Positions 13,470 to 26,311 are shown, counted from the stretch's first letter. The stretch: 64,000 nucleotides of DNA from Epiperipatus broadwayi (GCA_028023455.1 JAQFVV010013351.1:80001-144000); one strand, 5' to 3'. Notes: generated by a model not told the origin, from the letters alone. Made by a program: numbers and translations.

Positions 13470-14112
13470 TTTTAAGTTTGTATTACAGATATGTAATATA
13501 GTGATCATACCAATAGCTCTAACAAGCTTTCATCGATAAGTGCCCTAAAAGAAAGCATATAAAAATCTCTATCTAAAATAAACCCTATCCTCAGATTAGC
13601 TTTAAGATTTTGGCTCACCTCATTGAGGCGCTGGGACATTCAGATACTAGATCTAAAAATACCAACTCAAAGCTGGCACTTAGATAACATGTAACTATTA
13701 AGTAGAATCTTTGAAATTTTCAGATGGTAAATGTCTTTAAATCCAGTTATCTAACAAGTAGCTATATGACTTGCTTTTTTTGATTATTATAAATTTTGAT
13801 CTTAGGGCTTTGGTGATGTTATATTGCTGAGGCTGAAGTATTTTCAGACCCATTTAGCTATTTAAGTTAAATTGCTGGATTTAAATACATTTAGGTGTCT
13901 GAAAATTTCAGAACTTTTATTTAATAGTTAGTTATTAGGAAAGTGCTGGATTTGAGTTGGCATTTTTAGATCTAGTGTCTGAATGTCCAAGCACTTGACT
14001 GAGGTGATCTAAAAACTTGAAACCAGTCTGAGGACAGATATTATTTTAGATAGAGATTTTTAAATCCTTTCTCTTGGAGTACGTATCGATAAAAGATTGT
14101 TAGAGCTATTAG
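13470..14112. mobile_element. palindromic hammerhead-ribozyme repeat R2, diverged
   Basis: Arms run from aatagctctaacaagc (about 13512) to its complement (about 14112), centred near 13808, with the same leader as R1 and R3. The left arm on the minus strand keeps cctca before and tgagg after the presumed cleavage site, but its core boxes are altered. The right arm (13984-14035) keeps tgtcc:ggaca helix I pairing, a ctgaggt box and GAAAC before cagtc. It is the most decayed copy of the family in the window. Confidence 0.6.
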
Positions 14113-15480
14113 TCCACTTCCTTATGATACTTTAGCTAAAGTTTCACTTGAAAATAATTTGATCTTAGCATGCATTATATGTATAAAAAATATGTACAGC
14201 TTAAGTATAGAGGATTGATTCCTTAATGACTGTTACTACATTTATAATGAAATTGTTGACATTTATATCTGTCTTTTGATAATTGAAATTCAATTGAATT
14301 TTAGTTTACTCATGAATATAAACCATTTTAACTTCCAAAAAAGAATAAAAGAGAATAAAAATAAGTTAAAAGATTAGTTTAGTTGTAATTGAGTTATTTC
14401 ATCTAAATTGTATGCTCTTTTAATTAGTCTATCTATTTGGCATTATGCGATACTTTTTCTTAAAGACAATTTACTTCATTTTTGAAAAGACTCAACATCT
14501 TTCTAATTATACTTTGCCACGTCTTTGCAAAGAATTCAATTAGCATTGTACTTTTTATAGCATCTTTGCAATGTTTTTTATAATGTAAATGAAATTTTCA
14601 TTGTCTTTAATATTGTAATTAAATTAATCATAAAATATTAAAAAAATACTTTTAATTCATTGCTTCTTATGCCTGGTTATTTTCCCCTTCTAGTTTATGT
14701 AATACTTTTACATAATACTTCAATAAGATATATTATCTGAAACAACTTTTGAATCCAATTCATTTTATTTCTTTTTCTTTTTCTGAGTCCAAAGTAATCT
14801 TTAAATGAGTTTGAAAGTTCTTAGTGAAGGTCTTGTATAGATCTAATAATCTTTATAGGTATGTAATCTTACTATCATTTATTCACATTTTTTAAAAATA
14901 TCAATACGCCTACTGCATTTTTGCATTCATTTTAAATGCTTATTATTATATAATTTATTTGTAGAACATTGTCACAAATTTCCTGAAGTTATTCCTCTTT
15001 TTAATAATAGTATCAATTTCTTGTTGCTAAAATAAATTTTCCTATTATATATGGATAAAATGTGATTTTTTTGAAGCTTGTATTTTTTATTTTCAAAAGT
15101 AACTTTATTGCCTATGAATATAATGAATAAATAGTAGAGCAAATACAAAATTAAACAAATTGTCTTGAGTCATAATGAGTGTTCAGACAGTTTGAACATC
15201 ATGCACTCTTTCCAACAGTATTGTCCTTTTACTAAGAATGAGAGTGTAGCATCTTTACTTGACAAAGCATGAGCATGGGTACAATACACTTTCCCCAGCC
15301 ATCCAACCATTATGTGGATCCCCAATCCATTGGCTCTCAATCACCTGAGATGGGCAGACCAAACAATGGCCAGAGTCATCTTCATGGCTTATGTGGATTG
15401 CCTTTCAGACAGACAATGAAGGAAAACCCTCAGCACTGAAGCAAAAACTATTCTGGCAACACCACAAGCCTCCATATGTC
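14113..15480. other. AT-rich stretch with no recognised gene
   Basis: No supported ORF. The part from about 15180 to 15480 is less AT-rich than its surroundings and probably belongs to the 3' end of the adjoining LINE remnant, but I recognise no domain in it. Confidence 0.4.
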
Positions 15481-15481
15481 A

Positions 15482-16440
15482 TTATAGATAATTTTGGGTG
15501 ACATTAAATGATCCCTCTTTCTGACAGCTCTGAAATTTTGCACAAAGTTCATTATGTAAATTACTGTTACTCTTCCCAAATGTCAGATGGTATCTCATTA
15601 TCCAGACTATATAGTTAATCATGATTGACAGACTAATTATTCCAAAGATTCCAGTTTTAAGGCATTCATTCAGGTCAAAAATCCTTTGTTTATAGAATGT
15701 AATCCAATCATTGAGTATTGTTATGCATTCACCTAATACCACAAAACCAAAGAATAGATGCTCCATTAATTCATTTTCTGGGTTGCACATCTGGCAAACT
15801 GAATTTAGTTTGGCAAAGCCTCTCCTTATGACTAAAAATTCACTTGCAGGGAGTATAGTCAAATTGATTTTTATAGTGAAATCCAGATATCTTCCTCCAA
15901 CATCCAGAATTTAAATTTTCTAATAAACAGATCATTTGAAATTCCCAAGAAGCTCTGAGGAGCAGCCAAGATAGCATTAAGCAATTGGTATACACCACAA
16001 TATTTCAATTTAGTCGACAACAACTCATTTCCAATTCCTGCCTCATTAACCAATACAACAAGCCTCTCCAGCCAATCAAGAAGTTGTACAGGGGAAGGCT
16101 ATCCATAAGTGGCAGGAAGTCAGTGGTGGGAGGATTGACGAATGAAAAACAATGAATGTAAAACACTATTTTAGCCTGACCAAAAGATTATGGGCCCTCT
16201 GATACAGAATGGTTTGAATAGAGTTAAGGGCAAACCCATCAACCTTTCTGGGTTGGCCCATCCTTCTATGGCTTATAACATCAACTTATTTCTTCCAAAG
16301 CAGTCAAGAACAAAGAGAGTTAACTTTTTCCTGGAAATCTTTAGTTAGCACTATTACTGGCATAAATTTTATCTTCAGGAAGGCTAGCATATTAAGTAAT
16401 GCCACATTTCTCACTAACGATAAAAGCAAATCAAAATACA
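15482..16440 (-). pseudogene. LINE remnant, C-terminal Cys/His region
   Basis: Two minus-strand ORFs lie end to end in different frames (16053-15871, then 15862-15482). The second contains CQMCNPENELMEHLFF, the C-x2-C...H spacing of the zinc-binding domain (zf-RVT type) found after the RT of several LINE lineages. The expected final cysteine is not where it should be. The first piece (NEAGIGNELLSTKLKY) fits the region between RT and this domain. Further decayed sequence continues upstream to about 16440. No RT catalytic box is visible. The family is not identified, and it differs from the RTE-like LINEs elsewhere in the window. Confidence 0.5.
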
Positions 16441-16444
16441 CTTT

Positions 16445-16829
16445 CATATATTTTGACGAATTGGTTGAAAAAAGTTTATTTTTAATTGAAAGGAGACCAT
16501 TTGATTCTTTTTTGAAAATTCTAAAAGATCCAGGGTGGAAATGTTTTTAATGCCCATGGCATATGTTTTTGACATTGATGATGTTATTGTCATGTTCTTG
16601 TCATTGCAGATGTTATTGTTATGTTATTGATCATACATTTAAACAAATATTGATGGGCTTTTCAAACATGTAATAGCTATAGTGATGACTTTATTGGAAT
16701 TTTTCATCTGAGTTTAAGATCAACAAACACAAAGATAATTTCTCTTAGTTGTCTAATAATTCTTAATTAAAATGCCAGTTATGTTTTTTTAATGATCATT
16801 CCACTTCTTATTTGCATTTCTTAATTATA
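16445..16829 (+). mobile_element. RTE-like LINE copy A, 5' piece (split by PLE-2)
   Basis: Similar to 47060-47340, immediately upstream of the endonuclease ORF in LINE copy B. Both contain a gaaaggagacc/gaaagaagaccc block, then a run about a mutating attgcagctgttatt, then ctgagtttaagatcaa. The rest of this copy resumes at 19411, so the PLE-2 palindrome is nested inside it. Non-coding leader of the LINE. Confidence 0.6.
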
Positions 16830-16976
16830 TATACTATAATACACCATATACTCCTTAAATTACACTCTACAATGCAGTTTAACTTATAATTTATTTTATT
16901 TCCTTTCTTACAGTTTCAACTGTCCAGCAGTCATCATCACAGCTACAACATTTAAACATATACAATTAATATCTAT

Positions 16977-16978
<2 letters not shown>

Positions 16979-17062
<84 letters not shown>
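16979..17062. repeat. (TA)n microsatellite in PLE-2 left arm
   Basis: An uninterrupted TA run of about 84 bases, expanded relative to the matching site near 19235-19250 in the right arm. Confidence 0.95.
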
Positions 17063-17066
<4 letters not shown>

Positions 17067-17529
17067 TCCAAATACTCCAACTATTGACTTAAATATGGAT
17101 CTTTAATATCTGTATAATCTAAAAAATTCTTTATCCTCCCTTATACTCAATTGACTTCTTGTATTTAAGATTAAAAAAAAATTATTATTATTTATTTTTA
17201 ACGTTTATTTTTCCATATTCTTATCATTTAAATTTTAAATTTATTTTTTAATTTAATTTATTTCTTCTATTTTAATTATTTATATATTACATATTAATCA
17301 ATAACAAATAATATTAACATAATATTCTTATAATTTTACTTTCTCTTAATTTTTACTTTTAACCAATCTCACCTTTTATCTCAGTACCCTTTCTCCTATA
17401 ACTGAAACAATTTCAAAAAATTAAAAATTTCCCTACTTCCTTAGTCTCTTCACCTCTACACCCTCTATAAACTCATTCTGAAACTGTTTTATTCCATGTC
17501 TTAAAATCTATACATACCTATTCATTAAT

Positions 17530-18118
17530 AAAAAAAACCTACAAAATCAACATTTTCAAAACGTGATCCTTATTAAGAGATGACCTAATGCTTCTAATTA
17601 ATATAGCCTCCTTTATTTTTCTATCCCTCCTCTCTTTAGTATGATTTATCATTATAATACTTTCCTTCTCAAACTTATGTCCTGTCTCCAATGAATGTAA
17701 ATAAACAGGTGATCTCTTATCATATCTATGCTAAGTCAATCATGTATAAATGGAATTCTTTGTTTCACCCATGTAACTGTTCTTAACATTTTTCCCTACA
17801 AGATTTACACTCTATTCTATACACTCCATTTATACAATTTTCTATATTTCCTACATATTTATTATCCAAAATATTAAGCATATTCTTCCTTCTTTTATTT
17901 ACTACTTTAAATTTTATTACATTATTAAAATTTCTATTAATTCTCCTAATTATTTTATTTATATTCTTCACATTATTATTATTATGTTTTTATACCTATA
18001 TATTTATCTTTATTATCTTTATTCTTCTTTCTATTATTCTCCTCATTATTATTAACAACAAATATCTCTTCTGACATCTTATAGTATTTTCTATAATCTT
18101 TACTGGGTAATCATTACT
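17530..18118 (-). pseudogene. PLE-2 left arm: GIY-YIG endonuclease fragment
   Basis: The minus-strand ORF at 17971-17783 ends in NGVYRIECKSCREKC, where the GVY-x-I-x-C-x2-C string is the start of a PLE GIY-YIG domain. The remainder (YVGETKN-like, then helix and the IKEAILIRS tail) is present in other frames down to about 17530. It is a mirror of the plus-strand copy and is frameshifted after the first Cys pair. Confidence 0.75.
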
Positions 18119-18133
18119 TTTAAATTCCCTAAG

Positions 18134-18745
18134 CAAAGAGAGTTGATAGTTAAGGAATTTAAAAGTAATGATTACCCAGTAAAGATTACAGAAGATACTA
18201 TAAGAATGTCAGAAGAGAGATTTGTTGTTAATAATAATGAGGAGAATAATAGAAAGAAGAATAAAGATAAAAAAGATAAATATGTAGATATAAAAACATA
18301 TAATAATAATATTGTGAAGAATATAAATAAAATAATTAGAATTAATAGAAATTTTAATAATGTAATAAAATTTAAAGTAGTAAATAAAAGAAGGAAGAAT
18401 ATGCTTAATATTTTGGATAATAAATATATAGGAAATATAGAAAATTGTATAAATGGAGTGTATAGAATAGAGTGTAAATCTAGTAGGGAAAGAAATTTTA
18501 AGAACAGTTATGTGGGTGAAACCAAGAATACCATTCATACAAGGTTGACTCAGCATAGATATGATAAGAGATCACCTGTTTAGTTACATTCATTGGAGAC
18601 AGGACATAAGTTTGAGAAGGAAAGTATTAGAATGATAAATCATACTAAAGAGAGGAGGGATAGAAAAATAAAGGAGGCTATATTAATTAGAAGCATTAGG
18701 CCATCTCTTAATAAGAATCACAGTTTGAAAATGTTGATTTTGTAG
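18134..18745 (+). pseudogene. PLE-2 right arm: GIY-YIG endonuclease fragment
   Basis: The ORF from 18143 to 18583 has an acidic/basic linker, then NGVYRIECKSSRER, then YVGETKNTIHTRLTQH, the GIY-YIG catalytic string. A TAG stop follows, after which the same frame continues with LHSLETGHKFEKESIR and IKEAILIRSIRPSLNK to about 18745, the usual PLE C-terminus. The second Cys of the C-x2-C pair is Ser here but Cys in the mirror copy. RT is absent: the element is 5'-truncated. Confidence 0.82.
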
Positions 18746-19428
18746 GGTTTTTTATTAATGAATAGGTATGTATAGATTTTAAGAAATGGAATAAGGTATA
18801 GTTTCAGAATAAGTTCATAGAGGGTGTAGGGGTGAAGAGACTGATGAAGTAGGGAAATTTTTAATTTTTTGAAATTGTTTCAGTTATAAGAGAAAGGGTA
18901 CTGAGATAAAAGGTGAGATTGGTTAAAAGTAAAAATTAAGAGGAAGTAAAATTATAATAATATTATGTTAATATTATTTGTTATTGATTAATATGTAATA
19001 TATAAATAATTAAAATAGAAGAAATAAATTAAATTAAAACGTAAATTTAAAATTTAAGTGATAAGACTATGGAAAAATAAATGTTAAAAATAAATAATAT
19101 TTTTTTTTTAAATTTTAAATAAAAGAAGTAAATTGAGTATAAGGGAGGGTAAAGAAGTTTTTAGATTATAGAGATATTAAAGATCCATATTTAAGTCAAT
19201 AGTTGGAGTATTTGGAATGTTGTTTTTATTTATATATATATATATATATATTGGTATATGTATGGATAGATATTAATTGTATGTTTAAATTTTGTAGCTC
19301 TGATGATGACTGCTGGACAGTTGAAACTGTAAGGAAAAAAATAAAATAAATCATATGTTAAACTGCATTGTAGAGTGTAATTTAAGGAGTATATGGTGTA
19401 TTATAGTATATTTTTTTAAAGACAGGAT

Positions 19429-19429
<1 letters not shown>

Positions 19430-19498
<69 letters not shown>
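19430..19498. repeat. (TA)n microsatellite
   Basis: A run of about 66 bases of TA just outside the right end of the PLE-2 palindrome. Confidence 0.95.
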
Positions 19499-19500
<2 letters not shown>

Positions 19501-21558
19501 CCTTTTCTTTTTAATACATAATTAAAATTATGACAGATAAATCTAAATTATAGATCCTAAACCTAGAAAGCTGTAAAGTCACCAGACAGCACAAAAGTTG
19601 ATTTTCTATAGCAGAGCATGCTAACAATTTCCTGATTATCAATTCTCGTTAATATTTGATGACTTTTTATTTATTTACCTATAATTTCAGATCATATTCA
19701 AATAAAGATAGATTACATAAATTGGAAAAAATATCTAATATTAAATGGAACTTTGTTGGAGTTTATGAAGTTAAAAGTTTAGATAAAGAAACAATTGATT
19801 TTAAAAGTGTACAGTACTTAACAATAAAGATACAAATATCAAAAGTACAAGTGAAGCGAATATATTATAAATAAAACTGAAGGAACGCCATTATGGTAAT
19901 TAATGCCATATCACAATTCTAAGATTAGTTATTCAATTTAATGGAAGATACCAAATGCAGATAATTCAAGTTTATGCTGCAATAAGTTCTCATTGTGATG
20001 AAAAAGTAGATAGTTTATATAAGAATACATAAAATGATTTTGATCAGACCAAACAACATTTTTAAACAGTCATGGGAACCTTTAATGCTAGACTTGGAAA
20101 CTATTGAAATATAAAACTGCTCTAGATAAATTTATTTATATTGGTAAAAATAAGAATGACCAACGTTTACTGGAGTTCACTCAAAAAAAACTTTATGAAA
20201 TAAATTATTTTTGAGGAAAATTCTAATTTGATAAAATATATTTCAAGATTGTAATATTTGTTAGCTGATTTAATACAGAAAAAACATCATTTATTAAATG
20301 AAAGATAAGTTATCTGTTAAAATAAAAGTAAAAATTTCGAAATTGTTAAGGAAGGTAGTTGTCACAATTAATATTTCTATTGTTCATGAGCACTACAGTG
20401 AATTTAATTGAGAATTTGTAAATCAGAAGTCAACAAAAAGATAACTGATACTATATTAAGAACTGCATGAAAAATAGCTGGTATAAAAACAGCAATTTAG
20501 GTTTCTACTGAGAAAAAAAAATACTTCTAGTAAAGAGAAAATGTAAATCCTTAAACTATACTTATTCATTAAGAAGGGAATGTCTAAAGTTTTCTAAATT
20601 ATTACAAAAAATCTTAATAATGATATAAGAAAATATATTGTGAACTGGCAAGGAACGCTGTACAAGAGAAGTCTCAAAATTAATAAATAACTTGATATTG
20701 GAAGGAACTTACTTCTATAATAAAAAAAAGTAAAACTACTACTAAAAACAAAGTTGATATCGTGAAATGGGTGGAAGATATCTCCAAAAAATTATATTGT
20801 AATAAAGAAAAGAAAACATCTCTGGACTTATTGCATCTTCTGAATTATCCAGCATTTTAAATGAAAAGATAAGCTATCAGGTTAAATCTATAAAGAAACT
20901 AAAAGCTCCAAACAATCAGAAATCAAAACTAATGTTTTAAAAGAAGCATATAAAGAAAGGGGAAAAAACATTGCCAAATTTATTTATCAAATATCTAAAC
21001 GATAAAAATGTAACAAATGATTGAAAGAATGCAATAATATTTTTATTTAACAAATGTAATAAAGAAGTAATTGAAATTATAAATTTATCAATCTTTTATT
21101 AGTTTTACCCAAAATCATTACCAAAATATTGTTACAACTTGTCTCAAGCAAACGTTGTATTGTATTTAACTATAACAACAAACTGGACTTAAAAGTCGTT
21201 TTAAAACAAATGTCACAATGAAGTATTGTATGAAGTTGTGCAAAAAACAATGAATAATATCATTTGTCATTATGGTTTGGATTTATTGATAATGAAAAGA
21301 CATTTACTTCTTGCATTTCCATGCTACATAAAGTACCAGATCATCAAGATAATCTGAAGAATATTTATCAAAATGCATCAGCAACGTCTTCACTATATAA
21401 TGATAACAAAAAATTATCGTTGTGAAAGTTTGAACGACATATAATTTCTATATCCACAAAACTTTTTACAACTGATTTTCAAAAACTATTTATTGGATTA
21501 AAACGGAAAGCTAAGAGAGGAAAAGTAAAGTATTATTTAAATCATTTAGATATGTAAA

Positions 21559-21690
21559 TAATATTTACTGAGGCTATAATCTCGATAATATGCGTGTAAA
21601 ATGCGATAGTAGGGACCTCTACACCTGTAGAGGTCCCTACTATCGCATTTTACACGCATATTATCGGTTAAAACACCTGTAGAGGTCCCT
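21559..21690. mobile_element. palindromic MITE, family M, copy 2 (perfect hairpin)
   Basis: Same family as 4088-4256 but almost loopless: about 43 bp ending in acctctac runs straight into its complement. A short extra piece (ggttaaaacacctgtagagg) then repeats part of one arm. It is flanked by atatgtaaa on both sides (21550-21558 and 21691-21699), and the LINE copy B sequence lacks the insert. So this is an insertion into LINE copy A with an 8-9 bp target duplication, as expected for hAT- or Mutator-type elements. Confidence 0.75.
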
Positions 21691-22009
21691 ATATGTAAAA
21701 TGATATGACTGGTTTTACAAATATTTTTTTCTTATAAAAATTTTAAAAAAATAGAACTAATGATAAATACTAAAAGACTACAGTAATGTTCAATGGATTT
21801 TCTCAAAAAAAAAAAAGATAAAGATTGGGAATAATATATTAAAAGAAGTAATCAACTAAACATATTTTCACCACATTATTAATACATATGAAAATATAAT
21901 GGATGAAATTAATCACAGATTTAAACTTGGATGAAGTGCTTTAGATAGAAATAACTTGATCTTAAAAATGAATATATCTATATGTTAAAAAATAAAAGTT
22001 TTTAGTCTA

Positions 22010-23190
22010 AAATGGTAGTTATCCTCCTGGTGCAGTGGTGACTTTACATAATAGTTCTGGTACGTTTTATAGCACACCCCACTTCTTTCCTCATGACATG
22101 GTTAAAGCAGGCAATGGCTGATTTTAGCAAACTTCAGCATTATTCTCTGAATTTATTTGCCTCTATAGAATTTTTGACTTTTTTGGTTGTTGATTTTTAG
22201 CCACACATAGTAAATGGTCTTCTTCTGGCAAATGTCATGGTTGCTACGTGAGATTTTAAAATTGGAAAAATATTTTTAACATCACCAATTTATAACAATT
22301 TCAGCAGATTCTCTTTCTGCTGGAGATAACTGCAACAACGCTTCTTGAGTTGAGGCTTGAAAAGACTAGAGTAGACTTCGCACGTTGTTTATGTCTGTCT
22401 TATTTGTTTTCCACTTACTGTTATTCACATTTATCACTGGAGTAAGTATGTTTTTAAACAACAAATTTATCAAAAGCTAGTTACAAGATTTGACATCTAT
22501 CTTTTTACAACAACTTGATTTTGACAAACATTTTATTCGTTTATTTTGCAACATGTTGTGGAAACAAAGAATTATATAGACATTTAAAAATTATATTGTT
22601 ATTTTATAATTAAGTGATTAAAAATAGATTTTTCTTTCTTTATTAGATAAAAAGAAAGCAAAAAATAATTACTGTCTTTTTAATATTGATAGATAACTTT
22701 TTACATTTTATTAATCCATAACTTTAAATAACATATTTGGATTTGCAATTTAATTTACTTTAAGTTGTTGATTTAAAATCCCATTTAAAATACCGGCAAG
22801 ACAGAGATAGAAATATTTCATATTTTTGTATACTACGCAATTCATTTCTTTGTGTATATCAAAACTACTTTCTTCTTTCTTTGCAGTATAATATCATTTT
22901 ATTGAAAGTAATTTTCCATTATGAAATAATTAATAATATGACTAAATGTATTATAATTTACTTTTTCTTTAATTTTTCTAAACCAATGTACTAAAGTAAA
23001 ACATATCTCATATCTAGTATACATAACATATATATCAATTTATACATTTATTACTCAATTTATAAGTTTTTATTAAAGAAATGTTTTGATGCAGTTTTGT
23101 AATTAACTAATCTGAGATACTATTGAATTTTTTTATAAATACAAATTCTCTCCCTTGAAAATGACATAATGGTACAGTGTTTCATTTTTC
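22010..23190. repeat. unclassified interspersed repeat X, copy 1
   Basis: Similar at many blocks to 26815-28410. Examples are ccacttctttcctcatg / ccacttcttttttcatgg, aaataacatatttggatttgc, ttgatttaaaatcccattt and taattttctaaaccaatgtac. Same orientation, diverged, no coding capacity found. It interrupts the 3' part of LINE copy A. Confidence 0.6.
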
Positions 23191-23989
23191 ATTTCTGAGC
23201 TGATTACAAAAAAAAATAACTTTCATTTATTTCTTTAATTATTTTTGTATTTCAGTCATTTTCTTAAATAGGGTTTTATGATAAATAGAATATATATGTT
23301 CATTATTTCACTGTTCAGATAATTGCTTGACATTGACTGTAAAAAGAATGAATGGAATTTCAACACTAAAATTCATAAAAAATTCTGCCATAGAACATTA
23401 AGATGTATAATGAAGGTGAACACTAGAAAGATTATATCACTTTAAATTCTGTTAATCTACCAACAATACATGAATAATTTAATACCAATATATAATTTTT
23501 TTTTGAGTCTTAGAGATTGATAAGTATAACATTTGAATATTAAGCTTTGCTCTCTTGAACCTTAAAAGCTGATAAATTCAACAAGCGTTTAAACTACACT
23601 TTGCTTTTCCTCAGCCTTATAGATGTGTGAGAAAACTACTTGAAAAAATATGTTGTGACACACTATACACTTCAAGTTTTATATAACAACATAATGCCTC
23701 ATTTACATAATCAAATCCTAGTACATTACTTGAAGTTGAACACACCTAAACAAAGTTTAGTTAAAAAATATGCTCTTCAGAAATCAATGAACAATTCTAG
23801 GTCATATGTTTTATAGCTATTGAAACTTAAGTTATTACTATATTTTAAAAATATTAATAAAAGTCAGTCTTGCTTTTGAACCAACTGGTAATTTCTCCTT
23901 TTATAATTTTACTTGTCACTTTCTTGATTGTCTATATTTTAAGTCTTAATACAAGTAGTTATCTCCTTAAATCATTTATTCTTTTAAAA
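23191..23989. other. no gene seen
   Basis: AT-rich unique-looking sequence without supported ORFs or clear repeats. Confidence 0.4.
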
Positions 23990-25720
23990 TGATCCTGGGG
24001 CAACAAAATTAAACCAGCCACTATTCTATAACAAAACTTGCATCTATTCAGACAAATTTTCAGTGGCAATGGAGTGATCATCTAATTGGATTTGAGATAT
24101 GTTTGACCATCTTCTGGGTCACTGCTGATTTCATCATGCTGGTTTGGATACCATTATTTTTATTTTCAAAGTATACTCTTATCTTTTTTTATTCCAATAC
24201 AAGTTACTGGATGTGGTGAATCCTCTAAGGATTTTTCTAGGGTATCTCAGAAAAATTTCATCTCTATTATCCATACTTCTATTTTACTCATTCTAAAGGG
24301 TCGGAATTTTCAGTTATCTTTTACTCTAATCTAACCAATAGATGTCTCACTTCTGTTGTTAGATTGCCTCTTTGATGTTGTGAACTTGTTCTCTCCATAT
24401 CTATATTTTCCTGATTTTAAAGCTTCATGTTGATGGCATTTATAAATTTAATTAATTGTTCCATTGCTTTTCTGTCACTGTTGATGATAATCTGTTTGAC
24501 ATGAAAGGATAAATTATGTCAAATAATCCTAAATATTTGGCTTTATGTCATGCCACATGTAGCCATTACCCTTAATTTTGACACTTGCCTTCAAACGAAT
24601 TGAATATAACTTTTACTAACTTTTATATGAAATCTTTCCTGCTTAATTTAATACCTGATTGCCCACCAAGAATTGTTCAAAATTTGCTTTTCATATTGAG
24701 AATATGAATTTGTTTTTTATTAATGGGTTCCATTATTCCTTAGAATGTCTTTATAGATGATTATAGGCAAAAATCACCTGTTTTCTTTATGTTTACTGGT
24801 TTAATTGGAAATAATTCTTCAAACTGTCAACATCTTCCATGGAAGTCTCTCCTGCTAAATCTCTGAAAATCTAAAATTGAGAAATTGATTAATACAATGA
24901 AATGTCTCATAATTTTTGTGCTTTTCTGCAATTATTATATTCTTATAGCAATCTTTTGTCTTTGAAACTTTCATGATATCCCTTCTACTATTTTCATTAG
25001 ATTATTTGCCTCTTGAGTAAACCGGTATAATGTATCTTTCTTTATCTTAGCATAATCCATTTTAATATTATTTATAATACCAAGTACATCTTTCTGAGAT
25101 TAATTATATTTTTTGATTTGATTATATATTTTTTTCTCTTCTTCACTCACTTCCAATTTTACCATTCTTGTTATTAGACTATGGATACTTCCTGTCAATT
25201 TATTTTTCCTAAATTTAATATATTTTGGGACCATTTTCTTTAAATCAGTATACAGTTTTCTTTCCATCAGATTCATTTTCTTTGTAATTGCTCTTGTATT
25301 TAAATTGATATTTTAAACATCATAATGCTTATAGGTTTTTGTACCACATCAAATTTTATATGTTGATGTATTTCTTTAAGTTTACTATCTCTCTGTTATT
25401 GCTTTTGTTCAAGTTTTTGTTGCATTTCATCTTTATTTTGTTGTTTTTCTTCAAGTTTAAATGCCTTTTATTATGTTTACTATCTCTTTTTTGCTATTTT
25501 TTCTTCAAAATTTCCAACATGTCATTACTATTTTTTCTTTCATAAATGTATACAGTGTTTACATATATGTGTATCTGGTTTCTCTTCAGAAGGTTGTTTC
25601 ACTGTCCAAGTAGCTTCTTGTTCAATCAGGTCTGATTTTATTGACTGTATTGACTCTTGACTTGAGTCACTGATGGAGCCATGTATTCCATCTTCTGTGT
25701 TATCATTTAAATATAAAATT
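23990..25720 (-). pseudogene. degenerate coiled-coil, gag-like relic
   Basis: On the minus strand from about 25700 the sequence reads as broken Lys/Glu/Gln-rich frames (for example KLEEKQQNKDEMQQKLEQKQ). They are followed by less charged sequence near 24850 (AGETSMEDVDSLKNYF) that could be a capsid-like region. Stops are frequent. The plus-strand ORF at 25339-25545 is only its shadow. Composition and order resemble the relics at 1-1350, 32379-33000 and 57637-59490. Assignment to a retroelement gag is inference. Confidence 0.35.
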
Positions 25721-26254
25721 AAAGGTTCTATAATTTTTTTGCTGACTATCCCTATTATTTTTTATTTATTCTTTTATTCCTGATTTACAAATTTAAATAT
25801 TTTTTTTATTTATACACTATCATTAAATAAACCCACAAGTCTCATTTGTTATATATAATCATTTCCACAATAACACGATATAACTGCTATCATATTTATT
25901 ATATATTTATTTTGTCATTGATTAAATATTTCTATGCCTATCTAAATTCTAACTATTACTTTCATAAAATGTTAGTACATACACTTATGTAAACTTTCTA
26001 ATTTTATATCTCATTCCAAATATTTATTGCATGTTACTTATTACACACCACAATATGCTCAATTTATTTATGCTCTAATATTCAGTACATTATATAAATG
26101 TAGAGAAGTGAAGTTAAGCAGAAGAAAGAAAATGATCAGACAATACATTGGTTGTGCCGAGTATGTAGTGGGAATTTTAAGTCGGTTCCAATATACTAAT
26201 TTGTAATTGTAAATTTTGACTTAAGTTGAGCAAAGATAAAATGGTTAGTATACT

Positions 26255-26260
<6 letters not shown>

Positions 26261-26302
<42 letters not shown>
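26261..26302. repeat. (TA)n microsatellite
   Basis: TA run of about 42 bases. The surrounding stretch 25721-26814 holds no gene I can support. Confidence 0.95.

Positions 26303-26311
<9 letters not shown>

Larger units (their letters stand above)
16830..19410. mobile_element. head-to-head inverted pair of a second PLE (PLE-2)
   Basis: A near-perfect palindrome of about 2.58 kb centred near 18120. Outer ends read tatactataatacacc and its complement. Both arms hold the 3' part of one PLE, truncated at the same 5' point, with 3' ends outward, the same layout as PLE-1. Near each outer end is tcatcatca...gctggacagttgaaactg, a hammerhead-core-like string. The left arm carries a long (TA)n run (16979-17062) where the right arm has only a short one. 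No RT is present. Confidence 0.85.
19411..21999 (+). mobile_element. RTE-like LINE copy A, body, strongly decayed
   Basis: Collinear with LINE copy B (47370-49865). The start at 19656 matches the copy B endonuclease start (DFLFIYNFRS against TFYLGIYNCRF), followed by a KWNFVGVYEV segment. Further on there are matches to the GDFNAR-like region (about 20070), the SDH end of the endonuclease, and RT parts near 21040-21300 including a FGFIDNEKTF-like string. Stops and frameshifts are dense. The copy is cut off near 21999, where an unrelated repeat begins, so the 3' end is missing. A MITE sits inside it at 21559-21690. Confidence 0.7.

Noticed and set aside
16940-16965. Hammerhead-like string at both PLE-2 ends (ctgatgatgactgctgg...gttgaaactg near 19300 and its mirror)
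   Set aside because: The CUGAUGA and GAAA boxes and a short helix II can be drawn, but I find no helix III with a UH cleavage site and no helix I partner. It may be a relic, since PLEs often carry hammerheads, but it is not supported as a ribozyme.
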